DNA of 64,000 nucleotides from an uncultured Clostridia bacterium (GCA_947630475.1 CANRHR010000006.1:1-64000); one strand, 5' to 3'. Positions 27,780-38,139 are shown, numbered from the stretch's first letter. Numbers and translations: made by a program. The notes: a model not told the origin generated them from the letters alone.

Positions 27780-28286
27780 TTAGCCTAAAATTTCTTCAAC
27801 AGACTTTCCACGAAGTCTTGCAACCCTTTCGGGAGTGGTAATGCTTTCAAGCCCTGCAATGGTTGCATTTACAACATTGCGTTTGTTGTTGGAGCCTAAA
27901 GATTTTGTTCTGATATTTTTAATTCCCGCAAGCTCAAGCACAGCTCTTGCCGGGCCGCCTGCTATAATGCCTGTTCCTTCCGGAGCCGGCTTAAGAAGAA
28001 CATTTGCGCTTCCGAATTTTCCTATTGTTTCATGATAGATGCTTCCGGCTTCATTTCTTTCAACATATATAAGATGCTTAAGAGCATCGTCCTTTCCCTT
28101 TCTGATAGCTTCCGGAATTTCGGTTGCTTTGCCAAGGCCCACGCCTACATGACCCTGCTCGTCGCCTACAACCACCAATGCTGCAAAACGGAAGGTACGG
28201 CCGCCTTTAACAACCTTTGTAACTCTTTTGATAGTTACAACATTATCTTTTAAATCAAGCGCACTTGCGTCAATTTTTTTTCTCAA
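27780..28286 (-). CDS. rpsE: 30S ribosomal protein S5
   Basis: S5 affects accuracy and mRNA unwinding at the entry channel. The 168-residue protein has the S5 N-terminal RNA-binding motif ([20 protein letters not shown]) and [17 protein letters not shown], then the C-terminal domain ([19 protein letters not shown]). It is between rplR and rpmD; AAGGGAGG precedes the ATG. Confidence 0.98.
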   Translation of the reverse strand: MRKKIDASALDLKDNVVTIKRVTKVVKGGRTFRFAALVVVGDEQGHVGVGLGKATEIPEAIRKGKDDALKHLIYVERNEAGSIYHETIGKFGSANVLLKPAPEGTGIIAGGPARAVLELAGIKNIRTKSLGSNNKRNVVNATIAGLESITTPERVARLRGKSVEEILG

Positions 28287-28301
28287 AATACTCCCTCCCT
28301 T

Positions 28302-28670
28302 TTAAAATTGTAATCCGGCTTCTCTTGCCGCATCAGCCAACGCCTGTATTTTGCCGTGATAAACATATCCGCCTCTGTCAAAAACAACGGCTTTAATACC
28401 CTTTTCAAGCGCTCTGCGGGCAACCTCTTCGCCTACAGCCTTTGCCGCTTCAACATTGGAGGTTTTGGAAATTTTTTCTTTAACCGAAGCCTCCATAGTG
28501 GAAGCAGCGCATATTGTATTTCCAAGTGTATCATCGATAACCTGAGCATAAATATGCTGATTGCTTCTAAAAACCGCCAACCTAGGCTTCTGTGCCGTAC
28601 CGGATATCTTATTGCGAAGCCTAAAGTGACGCTTAGCTCTTGCTTTAGCTCGTGATGGCTTATTAATCAT
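28302..28670 (-). CDS. rplR: 50S ribosomal protein L18
   Basis: L18 binds 5S rRNA with L5 and L25. The 122-residue protein has a basic N-terminus ([22 protein letters not shown]), [18 protein letters not shown] and the end [13 protein letters not shown], all family features. It follows rplF by 18 bp and has an AGGAG site. Confidence 0.98.
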   Translation of the reverse strand: MINKPSRAKARAKRHFRLRNKISGTAQKPRLAVFRSNQHIYAQVIDDTLGNTICAASTMEASVKEKISKTSNVEAAKAVGEEVARRALEKGIKAVVFDRGGYVYHGKIQALADAAREAGLQF

Positions 28671-28688
28671 AGAGATTTCACTCCTTTA

Positions 28689-29231
28689 TTATTTCTTGCC
28701 GGTTTTGCCGACCTTGCGTCTGATAGTTTCAGTTTCATATTTAATACCCTTGCCCTTATAAGGCTCCGGCGGACGTTTAGTTCTTATTTCGGCTGCAAAC
28801 TGACCAACCTTTTCCTTATCTATGCCTGAAACGGTAATTTTATTTGTTCCCTCAAGAGTAGTTGTAATTCCCTCGGGATCAAACATCTCAACAGGATGAG
28901 AATATCCTAATGTAAGTGTAAGCTTATTTCCGCTTTTTGCAGCTCTGTAGCCTACGCCGTTAATTTCGAGAACCTTTTTATATCCGTTAGTAACGCCCTC
29001 AATCATATTTGCTATAAGCGTTCTTGTAAGCCCATGCAAAGACTTATATCTCTTTAAATCACTGGGGCGCTTAACAACAACCTGTGCATCCTCCACGGTA
29101 ATTGTCAAATCGTCTACCAATTTTCTTGTTAAAGTACCCTTGGGGCCTTTAACGGTAATAACGTTGCCTTCCTCAAGCTTAACATCCACGCCGGCAGGGA
29201 TTGCAACAGGCAATTTACCAATTCTTGACAT
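28689..29231 (-). CDS. rplF: 50S ribosomal protein L6
   Basis: L6 lies near the sarcin-ricin loop and factor-binding site. The 180-residue protein starts [17 protein letters not shown], has KGPKGTL, GVGYRA and the C-terminal signature [17 protein letters not shown]. It follows rpsH with AAGGAGG upstream. Confidence 0.98.
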   Translation of the reverse strand: MSRIGKLPVAIPAGVDVKLEEGNVITVKGPKGTLTRKLVDDLTITVEDAQVVVKRPSDLKRYKSLHGLTRTLIANMIEGVTNGYKKVLEINGVGYRAAKSGNKLTLTLGYSHPVEMFDPEGITTTLEGTNKITVSGIDKEKVGQFAAEIRTKRPPEPYKGKGIKYETETIRRKVGKTGKK

Positions 29232-29258
29232 TTCTTTACACCTCCTTAAAATTAAATA

Positions 29259-29660
29259 TTACCAAACAAAAGCGATAACCTCGCCGCCAACGCCAAGCTT
29301 TCTTGCTTCCTTGTCGGTAACGATACCCTTATTTGTAGATACGATAGCGGTACCGAGTCCTCCCAACACCCTTGGAAGCTCATCTCTGTTGGCATAAACT
29401 CTAAGGCCCGGCTTAGATATTCTTTTAATGCCGGAAATTGTCTTTTCGTTTTTGTCTTTACCGTATTTAAGAGTAATGCGCATTGTTCTTTTTACGCCGT
29501 CCTCAATAATTTCAAAACCTTTAACATAACCTTCGTTTGTTAAGATAGAAGCGATTGCTTCTTTCACTTTTGATGAAGGTACATCTACTGTATTGTGTTT
29601 AGCAGTGTTTGCATTTCTGATTCTTGTAAGCATATCTGCAATAGGATCGCTCATTGACAT
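29259..29660 (-). CDS. rpsH: 30S ribosomal protein S8
   Basis: S8 binds the central domain of 16S rRNA and in E. coli represses the spc operon. AAGGAGG lies 9 bases before the ATG at 29660; a TTG six bases upstream is too close to it. This gives 133 residues starting [17 protein letters not shown], with the conserved end GGEVIAFVW. It is between rpsZ and rplF. Confidence 0.97.
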   Translation of the reverse strand: MSMSDPIADMLTRIRNANTAKHNTVDVPSSKVKEAIASILTNEGYVKGFEIIEDGVKRTMRITLKYGKDKNEKTISGIKRISKPGLRVYANRDELPRVLGGLGTAIVSTNKGIVTDKEARKLGVGGEVIAFVW

Positions 29661-29683
29661 TTTCAAAAACCTCCTTTCTGTGA

Positions 29684-29869
29684 TTACCAGCTGGCCTTCT
29701 TAACTCCCGGGATTTGACCTTTATAAGCTAATTCACGGAAGCAGATACGACAAATGCCAAACTTTCTCAAATAACCATGCGGTCTGCCGCAGATTCTGCA
29801 GCGAGAGTATTCTTGAGTAGAGAATTTTTTAGTTCTCTTCTGTTTTACGACCATAGATTTTTTAGCCAT
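29684..29869 (-). CDS. rpsZ: 30S ribosomal protein S14, zinc type
   Basis: The 61-residue protein has two C-x2-C pairs (CRIC at 24-27 and CRIC at 40-43) that bind zinc, and ends PGVKKASW, matching the short zinc-binding S14 of Gram-positive bacteria. It lies between rplE and rpsH. Residues between the cysteines ([12 protein letters not shown]) are conserved. Confidence 0.98.
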   Translation of the reverse strand: MAKKSMVVKQKRTKKFSTQEYSRCRICGRPHGYLRKFGICRICFRELAYKGQIPGVKKASW

Positions 29870-29884
29870 AATTCCTGCTCCTCC

Positions 29885-30424
29885 TTATTTTCTAAAAGGC
29901 ATACCGAACAATCTCAGCAGCTCTCTTGCTTCCTCGTCTGTTTTTGCTGTTGTAACAAAAACAATATCCATTCCTCTGATTTTGTCAATCTTGTCATATT
30001 GTATTTCCGGGAACATAAGCTGCTCTTTAACACCTAATGTATAATTTCCTCTGCCATCGAAAGAATCGGCGCTTACGCCTCTGAAGTCACGTACACGAGG
30101 CAAAGCAAGATTAATAAGCTTGCTTGCAAAGCTGTACATTTTTTCGCCTCTTAATGTAACCTTGCAGCCAATAGGCATTCCTGCTCTGAGCTTAAAAGCG
30201 GCGATTGATTTTTTAGCCTTTGTAACGATAGGCTTCTGACCTGAGATAATTGATAAATCATTTACGGCATTTTCAATAGCCTTAGCATTTTCTTTTGCTT
30301 CGCCAAGTCCCATATTGATAACTATCTTTTCAATTTTCGGAACCTCTAATTTATTTTTGTATGAAAACTTTTTGATCATTTCATCAACAATCTTAGTTTC
30401 ATATAATTCTCTGAATGCGTTCAC
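29885..30424 (-). CDS. rplE: 50S ribosomal protein L5
   Basis: L5 binds 5S rRNA and contacts the P-site tRNA. The 179-residue protein has [45 protein letters not shown] and ends RLFGMPFRK, all conserved. It follows rplX by 21 bp with a GGGAGG site. Confidence 0.98.
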   Translation of the reverse strand: MNAFRELYETKIVDEMIKKFSYKNKLEVPKIEKIVINMGLGEAKENAKAIENAVNDLSIISGQKPIVTKAKKSIAAFKLRAGMPIGCKVTLRGEKMYSFASKLINLALPRVRDFRGVSADSFDGRGNYTLGVKEQLMFPEIQYDKIDKIRGMDIVFVTTAKTDEEARELLRLFGMPFRK

Positions 30425-30445
30425 GTTTAATTTACCTCCCTTCTA

Positions 30446-30763
30446 TCAGTCGATTGCTTCTGAGCTTATTTTTGCAATTCTTGTTTTAACATTTTTGCCT
30501 TCGCTGTTTTTTTCCACTTTATATCCGATTCTGGTAGGCTTTCCTTTATATAAATACATAACGTTTGAAGCATCAATGGCAGCCTCGACTGAAATAATGC
30601 CCCCCTGCTGATTCATTGCATTTGGTTTTCTGTGTTTTTTAACAATATTAACGCCCTCAACAATAACTTTGTTGTTTTTTGCGTCAACCTTAAGGATCTT
30701 TCCCTGCTTGCCTTTATCCTTGCCTGCGATAACAACAACCTTGTCATTCTTTTTAAGCTTCAC
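30446..30763 (-). CDS. rplX: 50S ribosomal protein L24
   Basis: L24 starts 50S assembly. AAGGAGG is 10 bases before a GTG at 30763, giving 105 residues that begin [25 protein letters not shown] three codons earlier lies only one base from the ribosome site and is less likely. The KOW motif ([16 protein letters not shown]) and [15 protein letters not shown] are typical. It is between rplN and rplE. Confidence 0.96.
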   Translation of the reverse strand: MKLKKNDKVVVIAGKDKGKQGKILKVDAKNNKVIVEGVNIVKKHRKPNAMNQQGGIISVEAAIDASNVMYLYKGKPTRIGYKVEKNSEGKNVKTRIAKISSEAID

Positions 30764-30781
30764 AGTCAGCACACCTCCTTA

Positions 30782-31150
30782 TTATAACACTTCGGGTGCA
30801 AGAGATAATATCTTCATATACTGCTTTTCTCTAAGCTCTCTTGCAACCGGCCCGAAAATACGGGTACCTCTGGGATTTTTGTCATCTCTTATAATAACTG
30901 CCGCATTTTCATCAAACTTAATATAAGAACCATCCGGACGAGAAGCTCCTTTTTTTGTTCTTACTATAACAGCCTTAACAACCTCGCCCTTTTTAACAAC
31001 GCCGCCCGGTGTTGCATCTTTTACGGTTGCAACAATTACGTCGCCTATATTAGCGTATCTTCTGGTTGAACCGCCTAAAACTCTGATGCACAACAATTCT
31101 TTAGCGCCTGAGTTATCGGCAACCACAAGTCTTGATTCCTGTTGTATCAA
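30782..31150 (-). CDS. rplN: 50S ribosomal protein L14
   Basis: L14 forms an intersubunit bridge. The 122-residue protein starts at a TTG (31150) with GGAGGC upstream, reading [20 protein letters not shown], the exact L14 N-terminus. It ends in [16 protein letters not shown] sequence ([12 protein letters not shown]). It lies between rpsQ and rplX. Confidence 0.97.
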   Translation of the reverse strand: MIQQESRLVVADNSGAKELLCIRVLGGSTRRYANIGDVIVATVKDATPGGVVKKGEVVKAVIVRTKKGASRPDGSYIKFDENAAVIIRDDKNPRGTRIFGPVARELREKQYMKILSLAPEVL

Positions 31151-31174
31151 TGTAACTGCCTCCTTTCAAGGAAA

Positions 31175-31429
31175 TTATTTAGCCTTTTCGATAATGCTTA
31201 CAAGTCTCCATCTCTTTTCTTTTGAGAGAGGTCTTGTTTCCATAACCTTAACGGTATCGCCTATGCCGCATTCGTTATTTTCGTCATGGGCCTTTAATTT
31301 GTAGGTTTTCTTAACTATTTTTTTGTATAACGGATGTCTTACATTATCCATAACGGCAACAACGATAGTTTTGTCCATCTTATCGCTTACAACCTTGCCG
31401 ATTCTAGTTTTACGAAGATTTCTTTCCAC
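31175..31429 (-). CDS. rpsQ: 30S ribosomal protein S17
   Basis: S17 is an OB-fold 16S rRNA binder. The 84-residue protein starts at GTG (31429) with GGAGGG upstream, reading [21 protein letters not shown], and contains [21 protein letters not shown], the S17 signature. It is between rpmC and rplN. Confidence 0.97.
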   Translation of the reverse strand: MERNLRKTRIGKVVSDKMDKTIVVAVMDNVRHPLYKKIVKKTYKLKAHDENNECGIGDTVKVMETRPLSKEKRWRLVSIIEKAK

Positions 31430-31444
31430 TAAGTGTCCCTCCTT

Positions 31445-31651
31445 TTACAGACCCTTTTGCTTTTGAGTGATTACAGTCTGAATACGAGCGATATTTTTTC
31501 TTACCTCTTTAATTCTGGCTGTATTGCTCAATTGATTGGTAGCGTTTTGGAATCTTAAGTTAAACAGCTCTTTTTTTGCAGAAACCAAATCATTATTTAA
31601 TTCTTCGCCGGATTTGCCTCTAAGTTCTTCAAGATAATTTTTACTCTTCAC
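31445..31651 (-). CDS. rpmC: 50S ribosomal protein L29
   Basis: L29 lies at the tunnel exit where SRP and trigger factor dock. The most likely start is GTG at 31651, giving 68 residues starting [28 protein letters not shown] about 7 bases upstream is the only ribosome site seen and lies inside the end of rplP. The start overlaps the rplP stop codon, so translation is probably coupled. An ATG at 31663 is the alternative. [20 protein letters not shown] is typical. Confidence 0.92.
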   Translation of the reverse strand: MKSKNYLEELRGKSGEELNNDLVSAKKELFNLRFQNATNQLSNTARIKEVRKNIARIQTVITQKQKGL

Positions 31652-32081
31652 TGCTATCACCATCCATTCCCTGATCCTGACGGGACACAATCTTACACTT
31701 TATGGGAAGCTTGTGTACTGCAAGGCGCAATGCTTCTTTGGCAGTTTCTTCATTTACACCTGCTATTTCAAACATAACTCTGCCCGGCTTAACAACCGCA
31801 ACCCAATATTCGGGAGAGCCTTTACCGGAACCCATTCTTGTTTCGGCGGGCTTTTCTGTAATCGGCTTATCCGGGAAAATTTTTATCCAAACTTTACCGC
31901 CTCTTTTGATATATCTTGTCATAGCGATACGGGCAGCCTCAATCTGATTTGAGCTGATCCAGCTTGGCTCCATAGCCACAATACCGTATTCACCGTAAGT
32001 AATCTTATTGCCTCTTGTAGCCTTTCCCTTCATACGGCCCCTAAACTGCTTACGTCTTTTAACTCTTTTAGGCATTAACAT
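31641..32081 (-). CDS. rplP: 50S ribosomal protein L16
   Basis: L16 helps shape the A site and tRNA binding. The 146-residue protein starts [21 protein letters not shown], the invariant L16 N-terminus, and holds the arginine region around [10 protein letters not shown]. Its ATG overlaps the rpsC stop codon by one base (TAATG), so translation is coupled; its 3' end overlaps rpmC. Confidence 0.98.
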   Translation of the reverse strand: MLMPKRVKRRKQFRGRMKGKATRGNKITYGEYGIVAMEPSWISSNQIEAARIAMTRYIKRGGKVWIKIFPDKPITEKPAETRMGSGKGSPEYWVAVVKPGRVMFEIAGVNEETAKEALRLAVHKLPIKCKIVSRQDQGMDGDSSEE

Positions 32082-32755
32082 TACTCTTCACTCCCTTCCT
32101 TTTTATCCTTTTGAGGAAGAATTTCACCTTTATAAATCCAAACCTTAACGCCGATCTTGCCATAAGTGGTATTAGCTTCGGCAAAACCATAATCTATATC
32201 CGCTCTTAAAGTCTGAAGAGGGATTGTTCCATCATGATAATGCTCTGTACGAGCCATTTCAGCGCCGCCCAAACGTCCTGAGCAAGTTGTTTTGATGCCT
32301 TTTGCGCCAAATTTCATTGTTCTTGACATAGCCATTTTCATAGCGCGTCTGAATGTAACACGATTTTCAAGCTGACGAGCAATATCTTCCGCAACAAGCT
32401 GTGAATCAAGCTCAGGTTTTTTAATTTCCTCTATATTGATGGAAATTTTTTGAGAAGTAAGCTTTTGAAGCTCATTGCTCAATTCCTGTATTGCTTCGCC
32501 CTTTCTTCCGATTATTATGCCGGGCTTTGAGGTGTGGATAGTAATTTTAACCCTTGCTTTTTCGTTAGCTCCGTTAATTCTTTCTATATTAATCTTTGAA
32601 ACGCTTGAATTTGCCAATTTCTTTTTGATATATGTTCTGAGTGTGTTATCCTCAACCAAAAAATCAGCGTAATTTTTTTTATCGGCATACCAAACTGAAT
32701 CCCAGTCTTTAATAATACCGACTCTTAATCCATGTGGATTTACTTTCTGGCCCAT
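32081..32755 (-). CDS. rpsC: 30S ribosomal protein S3
   Basis: S3 lines the mRNA entry tunnel. The 224-residue protein starts [20 protein letters not shown] and has a KH domain ([16 protein letters not shown], about 75-90) and the C-terminal [22 protein letters not shown] region. It lies between rplV and rplP. Confidence 0.98.
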   Translation of the reverse strand: MGQKVNPHGLRVGIIKDWDSVWYADKKNYADFLVEDNTLRTYIKKKLANSSVSKINIERINGANEKARVKITIHTSKPGIIIGRKGEAIQELSNELQKLTSQKISINIEEIKKPELDSQLVAEDIARQLENRVTFRRAMKMAMSRTMKFGAKGIKTTCSGRLGGAEMARTEHYHDGTIPLQTLRADIDYGFAEANTTYGKIGVKVWIYKGEILPQKDKKEGSEE

Positions 32756-32766
32756 CGTTAACCTCC

Positions 32767-33156
32767 TTATCTCTCATTCAGATATATTGAAATATGAGCT
32801 GTACGTTTATTGATTCTGTAAGCCCTTCCCTGCGCTCTTGGGCGGATTCTTTTAAGAGTAGGCCCCTGATTGGCAACAGCCTCTTCAACATACAATTTAT
32901 TAACGTCTAATTCCAAATTATTTTCAGCGTTGGCAACAGCCGATTTAAGAACCTTTCCGATAACCTCAGCGGCATATCTGGGTGAATATGCAAGAATACC
33001 CATAGCTTCTCCTACGCTTTTGCCTTTTATCTGGTCCAAAATAATTTTAGCTTTTGTATTGGAAACTCTCACAAATCTGGCATGAGCATGGGCTCTTTTT
33101 TCTTTGTTTTGTTCGTTTCTTGCTTTTTTAATCTGGCTTCTGTGTCCTTTTGCCAT
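32767..33156 (-). CDS. rplV: 50S ribosomal protein L22
   Basis: L22 lines the peptide exit tunnel; its loop forms part of the constriction. The 129-residue protein has [38 protein letters not shown] and the end [20 protein letters not shown]. The N-terminus is extended by about 15 basic residues relative to the shortest family members. AAGGAGGGG precedes the start. Confidence 0.97.
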   Translation of the reverse strand: MAKGHRSQIKKARNEQNKEKRAHAHARFVRVSNTKAKIILDQIKGKSVGEAMGILAYSPRYAAEVIGKVLKSAVANAENNLELDVNKLYVEEAVANQGPTLKRIRPRAQGRAYRINKRTAHISIYLNER

Positions 33157-33183
33157 TTTTACCCCTCCTTCCGAAAGCGATTT

Positions 33184-33468
33184 TTATTTAACCTTTGATT
33201 TCTTTTCAGCATCTTTTCCATGCCCTCTGTAGGTTCTTGTCAAAGCAAATTCGCCAAGCTTATGACCTACCATATCCTCGGTAATATAAACAGGAACGTG
33301 CTTTCTTCCGTCATGAACGGCGATTGTGTGACCAATCATTTCCGGAAATATAGTAGAACGGCGAGACCATGTTTTAATTACATTTTTTGTATTTGCAGCG
33401 TTTTGCGCTTCAATCTTTTTTAAAAGATGATCATCGCAAAACGGTCCTTTTTTAAGTGATCTGCTCAT
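33184..33468 (-). CDS. rpsS: 30S ribosomal protein S19
   Basis: S19 sits in the 30S head with S13. The 94-residue protein starts [20 protein letters not shown] and contains [19 protein letters not shown] and [20 protein letters not shown], all invariant. It is between rplB and rplV. Confidence 0.98.
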   Translation of the reverse strand: MSRSLKKGPFCDDHLLKKIEAQNAANTKNVIKTWSRRSTIFPEMIGHTIAVHDGRKHVPVYITEDMVGHKLGEFALTRTYRGHGKDAEKKSKVK

Positions 33469-33486
33469 TTAAAGGTCCTCCTTCTT

Positions 33487-34317
33487 TTATTTGCTTCTGC
33501 TGCGGATTATATATTTATTGCTTGCCTTATGCTTCTTTCTTGTCTTGTAACCGAGAGCCGGCTTGCCCCAAGGTGTACACGGAGCCGGACGTCCAATAGG
33601 CGCTCTTCCTTCGCCGCCGCCGTGAGGGTGATCGTTAGGGTTCATAACAGAACCTCTTACTGTAGGCCTGATGCCCATATGGCGTTTTTTGCCGGCCTTG
33701 CCGATATTAATAAGCTCGTGATCTATATTTCCAACCTGACCGATTGTCGCGCGGCAGTCTATCGGCAAAAGTCTCATTTCTCCGGATGGAAGTCTTACGG
33801 TTGCATACTTGCCTTCTTTAGCCATAAGCTGAGCAACATTGCCTGCGGAACGTACAAGCTGACCGCCTGCGCCGGGCTTCATTTCGATATTGTGAATTTC
33901 GGAGCCTATCGGGATATTTTTCATAGGCAAAGCGTTTCCGATGTGAATTTCTGCATTTTCACCGCTTGTTAAAACATCTCCGACTTTTAAGCCGTTAGGT
34001 GCAAGGATATATCTTTTTTCACCATCGGCATAAAATAACAAAGCAATGTTTGCCGTTCTGTTAGGATCATACTCTATAGCGGCAACTTTAGCCGGAACTC
34101 CGTCTTTGTTGCGCTTAAAATCGATAATTCTGTATTTTTTCTTTGCTCCGCCGCCGTGATGACGAACGGTTATTTTACCCTGAGCATTTCTTCCCGCTGT
34201 TTTTTTGATATGAACAACAAGACTTTTCTCAGGCTCGGATTTTGTAATCTCAGAGAAGTCTGACACTGTCATATGTCTTCTCGAAGGTGTATAAGGCTTA
34301 AATCTCTTAATACCCAT
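33487..34317 (-). CDS. rplB: 50S ribosomal protein L2
   Basis: L2 is needed for subunit joining and peptidyl transfer. The 276-residue protein has [20 protein letters not shown], and near the C-terminus [19 protein letters not shown] with the conserved histidine by the active centre. It lies between rplW and rpsS. Confidence 0.98.
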   Translation of the reverse strand: MGIKRFKPYTPSRRHMTVSDFSEITKSEPEKSLVVHIKKTAGRNAQGKITVRHHGGGAKKKYRIIDFKRNKDGVPAKVAAIEYDPNRTANIALLFYADGEKRYILAPNGLKVGDVLTSGENAEIHIGNALPMKNIPIGSEIHNIEMKPGAGGQLVRSAGNVAQLMAKEGKYATVRLPSGEMRLLPIDCRATIGQVGNIDHELINIGKAGKKRHMGIRPTVRGSVMNPNDHPHGGGEGRAPIGRPAPCTPWGKPALGYKTRKKHKASNKYIIRSRSK

Positions 34318-34394
34318 TTTTTACACTCCTTTCAAAGCTTTTGTTATTACACGCTGCCGTGTGTTTCATTTTAAAAATCAATTCTTATAAAATA

Positions 34395-34694
34395 TTACAT
34401 TCCCTGGAATATTTCTATATCATTGCTTGAATCGGTAAGCTTAACAATAGCTTTCTTTCTTTTTCTGGTTTTGCCGCTGGTATAGCCTCTTCTTTTAACC
34501 TTTCCATCTAAGTTCATGGTGTTTACCTTATCAACCTTAACGCCATCGAACATTCTTTCAACGGCCTCTTTTATCTGAACCTTAGTTGCATCGGGATGCA
34601 CATAGAAAGCATATTTTTTAGAAGCTATGTCATTCATTGATTTTTCTGTAACGACAGGCTTCAAAATAATATCATAATACTTAAGATCTGCCAT
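34395..34694 (-). CDS. rplW: 50S ribosomal protein L23
   Basis: L23 at the tunnel exit is the docking site for trigger factor and SRP. The 99-residue protein shows DIILKPVVTEKSM, KYAFYVHPDATKVQIKEAVE and GKVKRRGYTSGKTRKRKKAI. Its ATG overlaps the rplD stop by one base (TAATG). A 77-bp gap separates it from rplB. Confidence 0.97.
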   Translation of the reverse strand: MADLKYYDIILKPVVTEKSMNDIASKKYAFYVHPDATKVQIKEAVERMFDGVKVDKVNTMNLDGKVKRRGYTSGKTRKRKKAIVKLTDSSNDIEIFQGM

Positions 34695-35314
34695 TATGCG
34701 TATACCTCCTCAATTTTTGCGACTGCCTCTTTTGTAACAACAAAGGTATCATACTTAAGGATATCATAAACGTTTATAGTATTTACTCCTGCTGTTTTAA
34801 CATCGGCAATATTTCTTGCGGAAAGAACAACATTTTTGTTTCCATCTTCAACAACTATCAAAGCTTTGCCAACTTTAATGTTATCGAGAACATTTTTCAT
34901 TTTTTTAGTTTTAATCTCATCAAGCTTAAGCTCATCCATAACAATAAACTTATTTTCGTTAACCTTGGATGTGAGAGCTGATTTAAGAGCAAGTCTTTTA
35001 ACCTTTTTATTTAATTTAAAAGAAAAATCTCTTGGCTTCGGAGCAAAAACAACGCCGCCGCCTGTCCACTGAGGCGCACGAATAGAACCTTGTCTTGCTC
35101 TTCCCGTACTTTTCTGACGCCACGGTTTTCTTCCGCCGCCTCTTACCTCCGCACGAGTTTTTGCGCTTTTTGTTCCTTGTCTTTGGTTGGCGAGATACTG
35201 AACAACAGCCTGATGAAGAACGTGTTCGTTTACTTCAACAGCAAAAATTTCATCTTTTAAATCTATTGTGCCAACTTCACTTCCGCTCATATTAAAAACC
35301 TTTACATTTGCCAT
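34694..35314 (-). CDS. rplD: 50S ribosomal protein L4
   Basis: L4 has a loop in the exit tunnel and in E. coli represses the S10 operon. The 206-residue protein carries the tunnel-loop sequence [19 protein letters not shown] and [19 protein letters not shown]. It lies between rplC and rplW. AGGAGG precedes the start. Confidence 0.98.
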   Translation of the reverse strand: MANVKVFNMSGSEVGTIDLKDEIFAVEVNEHVLHQAVVQYLANQRQGTKSAKTRAEVRGGGRKPWRQKSTGRARQGSIRAPQWTGGGVVFAPKPRDFSFKLNKKVKRLALKSALTSKVNENKFIVMDELKLDEIKTKKMKNVLDNIKVGKALIVVEDGNKNVVLSARNIADVKTAGVNTINVYDILKYDTFVVTKEAVAKIEEVYA

Positions 35315-35345
35315 TATGGTTACTCCTCCTTTCGCAAAGTATCTG

Positions 35346-35975
35346 TCAAACCTTTACGCTGTCTTTAACAACAAGCACAGTACCCTTGTTTCCGGGAACC
35401 GCACCTTTTATAAGCAGCAGATTTTTTTGTGCATCGGCTCTTACAACCTCAAGATTTTGAACGGTAACCTTAACGCTTCCCATATGTCCCGGCATTTTTT
35501 TGCCTTTTTTAACCTTACCGGGTGTTGTTGCTGATGAAAGTGAACCGAGGCCTCTGTGGTATTTTGAACCGTGAGCCATAGGTCCTCTGTGCTGGTTATG
35601 TCTTTTAATGGCGCCCTGGAAACCTTTGCCCTTTGAAATTCCGCTTACATCAACTTTATCGCCCTTTGCAAAAATATCGGCTTTAATTTCTGCTCCGATT
35701 TCCATTTCCTGCGCATTTTCAAGCTTAAGTTCTTTCAAAACCTTTTTAGGCTCAACCTTAGCCTTTTCAAAATGACCCATGGAAGGCTTATTTACACGTT
35801 TTGCCTTAACCTCGCCAAAGCCAACCTGAACAGCCGAATATCCATCGTTTTCAACAGTTTTTTTCTGAGTTACGACACATGGGCCTGCTTCCAAAACAGT
35901 TACGGGAATTAATGTTCCGTCTTCGGCAAAAACTTGTGTCATACCTATTTTTTTAGCTAAAATAGCCTTTTTCAT
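35346..35975 (-). CDS. rplC: 50S ribosomal protein L3
   Basis: L3 is an early 50S assembly protein reaching toward the peptidyl-transferase centre. AGGAGG lies 8 bases before the ATG at 35975, so this is preferred over the GTG at 35984 that touches the site. The 209-residue protein starts [20 protein letters not shown] and has [26 protein letters not shown] loop residues (Gly-Lys-Gly-Phe-Gln-Gly then HNQHRGP) and [20 protein letters not shown]. Confidence 0.97.
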   Translation of the reverse strand: MKKAILAKKIGMTQVFAEDGTLIPVTVLEAGPCVVTQKKTVENDGYSAVQVGFGEVKAKRVNKPSMGHFEKAKVEPKKVLKELKLENAQEMEIGAEIKADIFAKGDKVDVSGISKGKGFQGAIKRHNQHRGPMAHGSKYHRGLGSLSSATTPGKVKKGKKMPGHMGSVKVTVQNLEVVRADAQKNLLLIKGAVPGNKGTVLVVKDSVKV

Positions 35976-36068
35976 TTTTTGCACCTCCTATACTCTACAG
36001 CGGATTATCCTAAGGATAATCATTCTAGGTTAATATAAGATGTAACTTATATAAACCGAACATGGATT

Positions 36069-36380
36069 TTACATCATTTTAAGTGTGATATCAACACCGG
36101 CAGGAAGATCAAGACGGCTTAATGTATCCATTGTCTTGGCTGTCGGCATCAAAATGTCAATCAATCTTTTATGTGTTCTCATCTCAAACTGCTCTCTTGA
36201 GTATTTGTATTTATGAACCGCTCTTAATATAGTAACAACTTCTTTTTTTGTCGGAAGCGGAATAGGCCCGCTTACCTTAGCTCCGGAATTTTTTGCGGTT
36301 TCGATAATTTTTGCAGCAGACTGGTCGATTAACTTATGGTCATACGCCTTAAGACTGATTCTTAACTTTTGATTAGCCAT
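36069..36380 (-). CDS. rpsJ: 30S ribosomal protein S10
   Basis: S10 is in the 30S head and, as NusE, takes part in antitermination. The 103-residue protein starts [20 protein letters not shown] and contains [34 protein letters not shown] residues (S-G-P-I-P-L-P-T-K). It is the first gene of the S10-spc-alpha cluster, with a 5' leader of about 330 bases and a strong promoter at 36719-36747. Confidence 0.98.
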   Translation of the reverse strand: MANQKLRISLKAYDHKLIDQSAAKIIETAKNSGAKVSGPIPLPTKKEVVTILRAVHKYKYSREQFEMRTHKRLIDILMPTAKTMDTLSRLDLPAGVDITLKMM

Positions 36381-36611
36381 AAAAAAAGTCCCCTCCTTTT
36401 CGCACTTTTTTAGACTTCAGTACGACAGCGGTGACTGCACATCGCATATATCGGCCGAAAAAACGCATAACGGCAGATATATAAATATAGTACAGTGACT
36501 TGTCGCCCGGTTTCTTGAACTGGACATCGCTCTGCAGGAAAAACCCGATTTACGGCAACCTCCCGCTTCATCGCTCTTATGCCACAACATTTACATTGCA
36601 TCACATATCAA

Positions 36612-36640
36612 TGATATTTGTACCTTGCTTGCGCTGTGTA
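36612..36640 (+). repeat. Second dispersed repeat, copy 1
   Basis: GATATTTGTACCTTGCTTGCGCTGTGTA-like sequence (28 bases) recurs near 41871, 48171, 58459, 59051 (inverted) and 62690 (inverted). Here it lies antisense inside the rpsJ leader. Confidence 0.55.
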
Positions 36641-36718
36641 CTCATAGCCTGCCGAATTAATTCGGCGATTAAAACAATTCAAGCCTTAAATTCCTCATTT
36701 TGTAACGCAACAAGGTAT

Positions 36719-36747
36719 ATTTTACCGCATATTTATTATAATGTCAA
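36719..36747 (-). promoter_or_regulatory. Sigma-A promoter of the S10-spc-alpha ribosomal cluster
   Basis: On the minus strand a perfect TTGACA and TAAAAT are spaced by 17 bases. It is the best promoter match in the window and faces rpsJ. Confidence 0.85.
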
Positions 36748-36808
36748 GCATTTTTTAATAATAAGTTTTGAGCCCTTTTCAATCAGCCTGCCTGCCGATA
36801 TTACAATA

Positions 36809-36830
36809 GGCAGGAGCTAACACTCCTGCC
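36809..36830 (-). terminator. Stem-loop after hflX
   Basis: GGCAGGAG/CTCCTGCC is an 8-bp GC-rich stem just after the hflX stop codon. The following bases (TATTGTAATAT on the minus strand) form a weak T-rich tail, so termination is likely but may be partial. Confidence 0.5.
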
Positions 36831-36837
36831 GAAAATT

Positions 36838-38115
36838 TTATATTTTTTGTATAAAATAATTCTTAAGTCTGCCTCTTGTCTGTTCGTCTGCAAAACATTC
36901 TATATATACTCCCTCCGCCTTATGCTGTGTATCGATGATCTCACATCGGGAATATATCGTATCGATAACGGAACCCTTGTCATAAGGGATCATTACAAAA
37001 ACACGTTTTTTAAAGCTGTTTGCGGTATCTTCGATACAGCTTAAAAGCTCATCGACGCCCTTTCCGGTTTTTGCCGATATTTCCATGCATTTAACCGCAT
37101 CGATATCATTTGGGAAAGGCCTTTGCGTATCTTTGTCTGTTTTGTTGTATACCGTTATTATAGGCTTGCCTTCACAGCCAAGCTCTTTAAGGGTTTTGTA
37201 AACGGTATCCATCTGATTTTTTGCCGCCGCATTTGACACATCAACAACATGAACCAGAATATCCGCATATTTAACCTCTTCGAGCGTGGCTTTGAATGCC
37301 TGTATAAGATTGTGAGGAAGTTTTTGTATAAAGCCTACGGTATCCGTAAAAATATATTCTCCTCCGGAGGGAAGCTCTATTTTTCTTGTTGTTGTATCAA
37401 GGGTTGCAAAAAGCTTGTTTTCCGCTAAGACATCGGCGTTTGTTATTTTGTTCATAAGGGTTGACTTTCCCGCATTGGTATAGCCTACAAGGGCAACAAT
37501 TGCAGCCGAAGACTTCATTCTCTTTTCCCTCATAACCTGACGGTGACGCTCTATATCCTTAAGGCTTCTCTGAAGCTCGCTTATTCTCTCGGATATATTT
37601 CTTCTGTCTGTTTCAAGCTTTTTTTCGCCCGGTCCTCTTGTTCCTATGCCGCCGCCAAGCCTGCTTAGATTTTTTCTTAAGCCCACCAAATGAGAAAGAC
37701 TGTATTTAAGCTGGGCAAGCTCCACCTGAAGCTTGCCTTCTGCGGAAACGGCTCTCGATGCAAAAATATCGAGGATTAAAAGAGTCCTGTTCATAATTTT
37801 AACATTTAAAATATCTTCAAGATTTTTCATTTGGTTTGGCGTCAGCTCATCATCGCATATAATTCCGTTTGCATCAAGCTCAGCTATATAAGCCTTAAGC
37901 TCTTCAAGCTTTCCCTTTCCGAGATAATGCGCCCTGTGCACAGCCTCTCGGCGCTGTATCATTCTGCCTACGCTTACGGCGCCGGCAGTGCGGGCAAGCT
38001 CCTGAAGCTCATCTAAGCTCTGCTGTGCGTCTGTATTTTCTTTTTCTCTTTCAACGGCTACAAGTATAACCCTTTCTTCCTGCTTTCCCGTTTCATATGT
38101 TCTTGCTTCATTCAT
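36838..38115 (-). CDS. hflX: Ribosome-associated GTPase HflX
   Basis: HflX binds 50S subunits and splits stalled ribosomes under stress. The 425-residue protein has the glycine-rich N-terminal HflX domain ending in GGGIGTRGPGEKKLETDRR (about 155-173), coiled coil, then the GTPase domain with P-loop GYTNAGKST, LFATLD, DTVGFIQKLPH and NKTD. The C-terminal region is shorter and resembles the usual nucleotide-domain tail. It is transcribed with the aminopeptidase gene upstream (24-bp gap). Confidence 0.96.
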   Translation of the reverse strand: MNEARTYETGKQEERVILVAVEREKENTDAQQSLDELQELARTAGAVSVGRMIQRREAVHRAHYLGKGKLEELKAYIAELDANGIICDDELTPNQMKNLEDILNVKIMNRTLLILDIFASRAVSAEGKLQVELAQLKYSLSHLVGLRKNLSRLGGGIGTRGPGEKKLETDRRNISERISELQRSLKDIERHRQVMREKRMKSSAAIVALVGYTNAGKSTLMNKITNADVLAENKLFATLDTTTRKIELPSGGEYIFTDTVGFIQKLPHNLIQAFKATLEEVKYADILVHVVDVSNAAAKNQMDTVYKTLKELGCEGKPIITVYNKTDKDTQRPFPNDIDAVKCMEISAKTGKGVDELLSCIEDTANSFKKRVFVMIPYDKGSVIDTIYSRCEIIDTQHKAEGVYIECFADEQTRGRLKNYFIQKI

Positions 38116-38139
38116 ATAATTCCTCTCCGATCTTATCGT

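Larger units (their letters stand above)
36381..36837 (-). other. Long gene-free leader and promoter region of the S10 cluster
   Basis: Between hflX and rpsJ no gene is supported. It holds the promoter (36719-36747), then about 330 bases of transcribed leader containing a palindrome GCCGAATTAATTCGGC (about 36651-36666), a copy of the second dispersed repeat (36612-36640) and several short dyads near 36440-36560. A long leader before rpsJ is where ribosomal-protein feedback control acts in other bacteria, but no known binding site was recognised. Confidence 0.5.
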
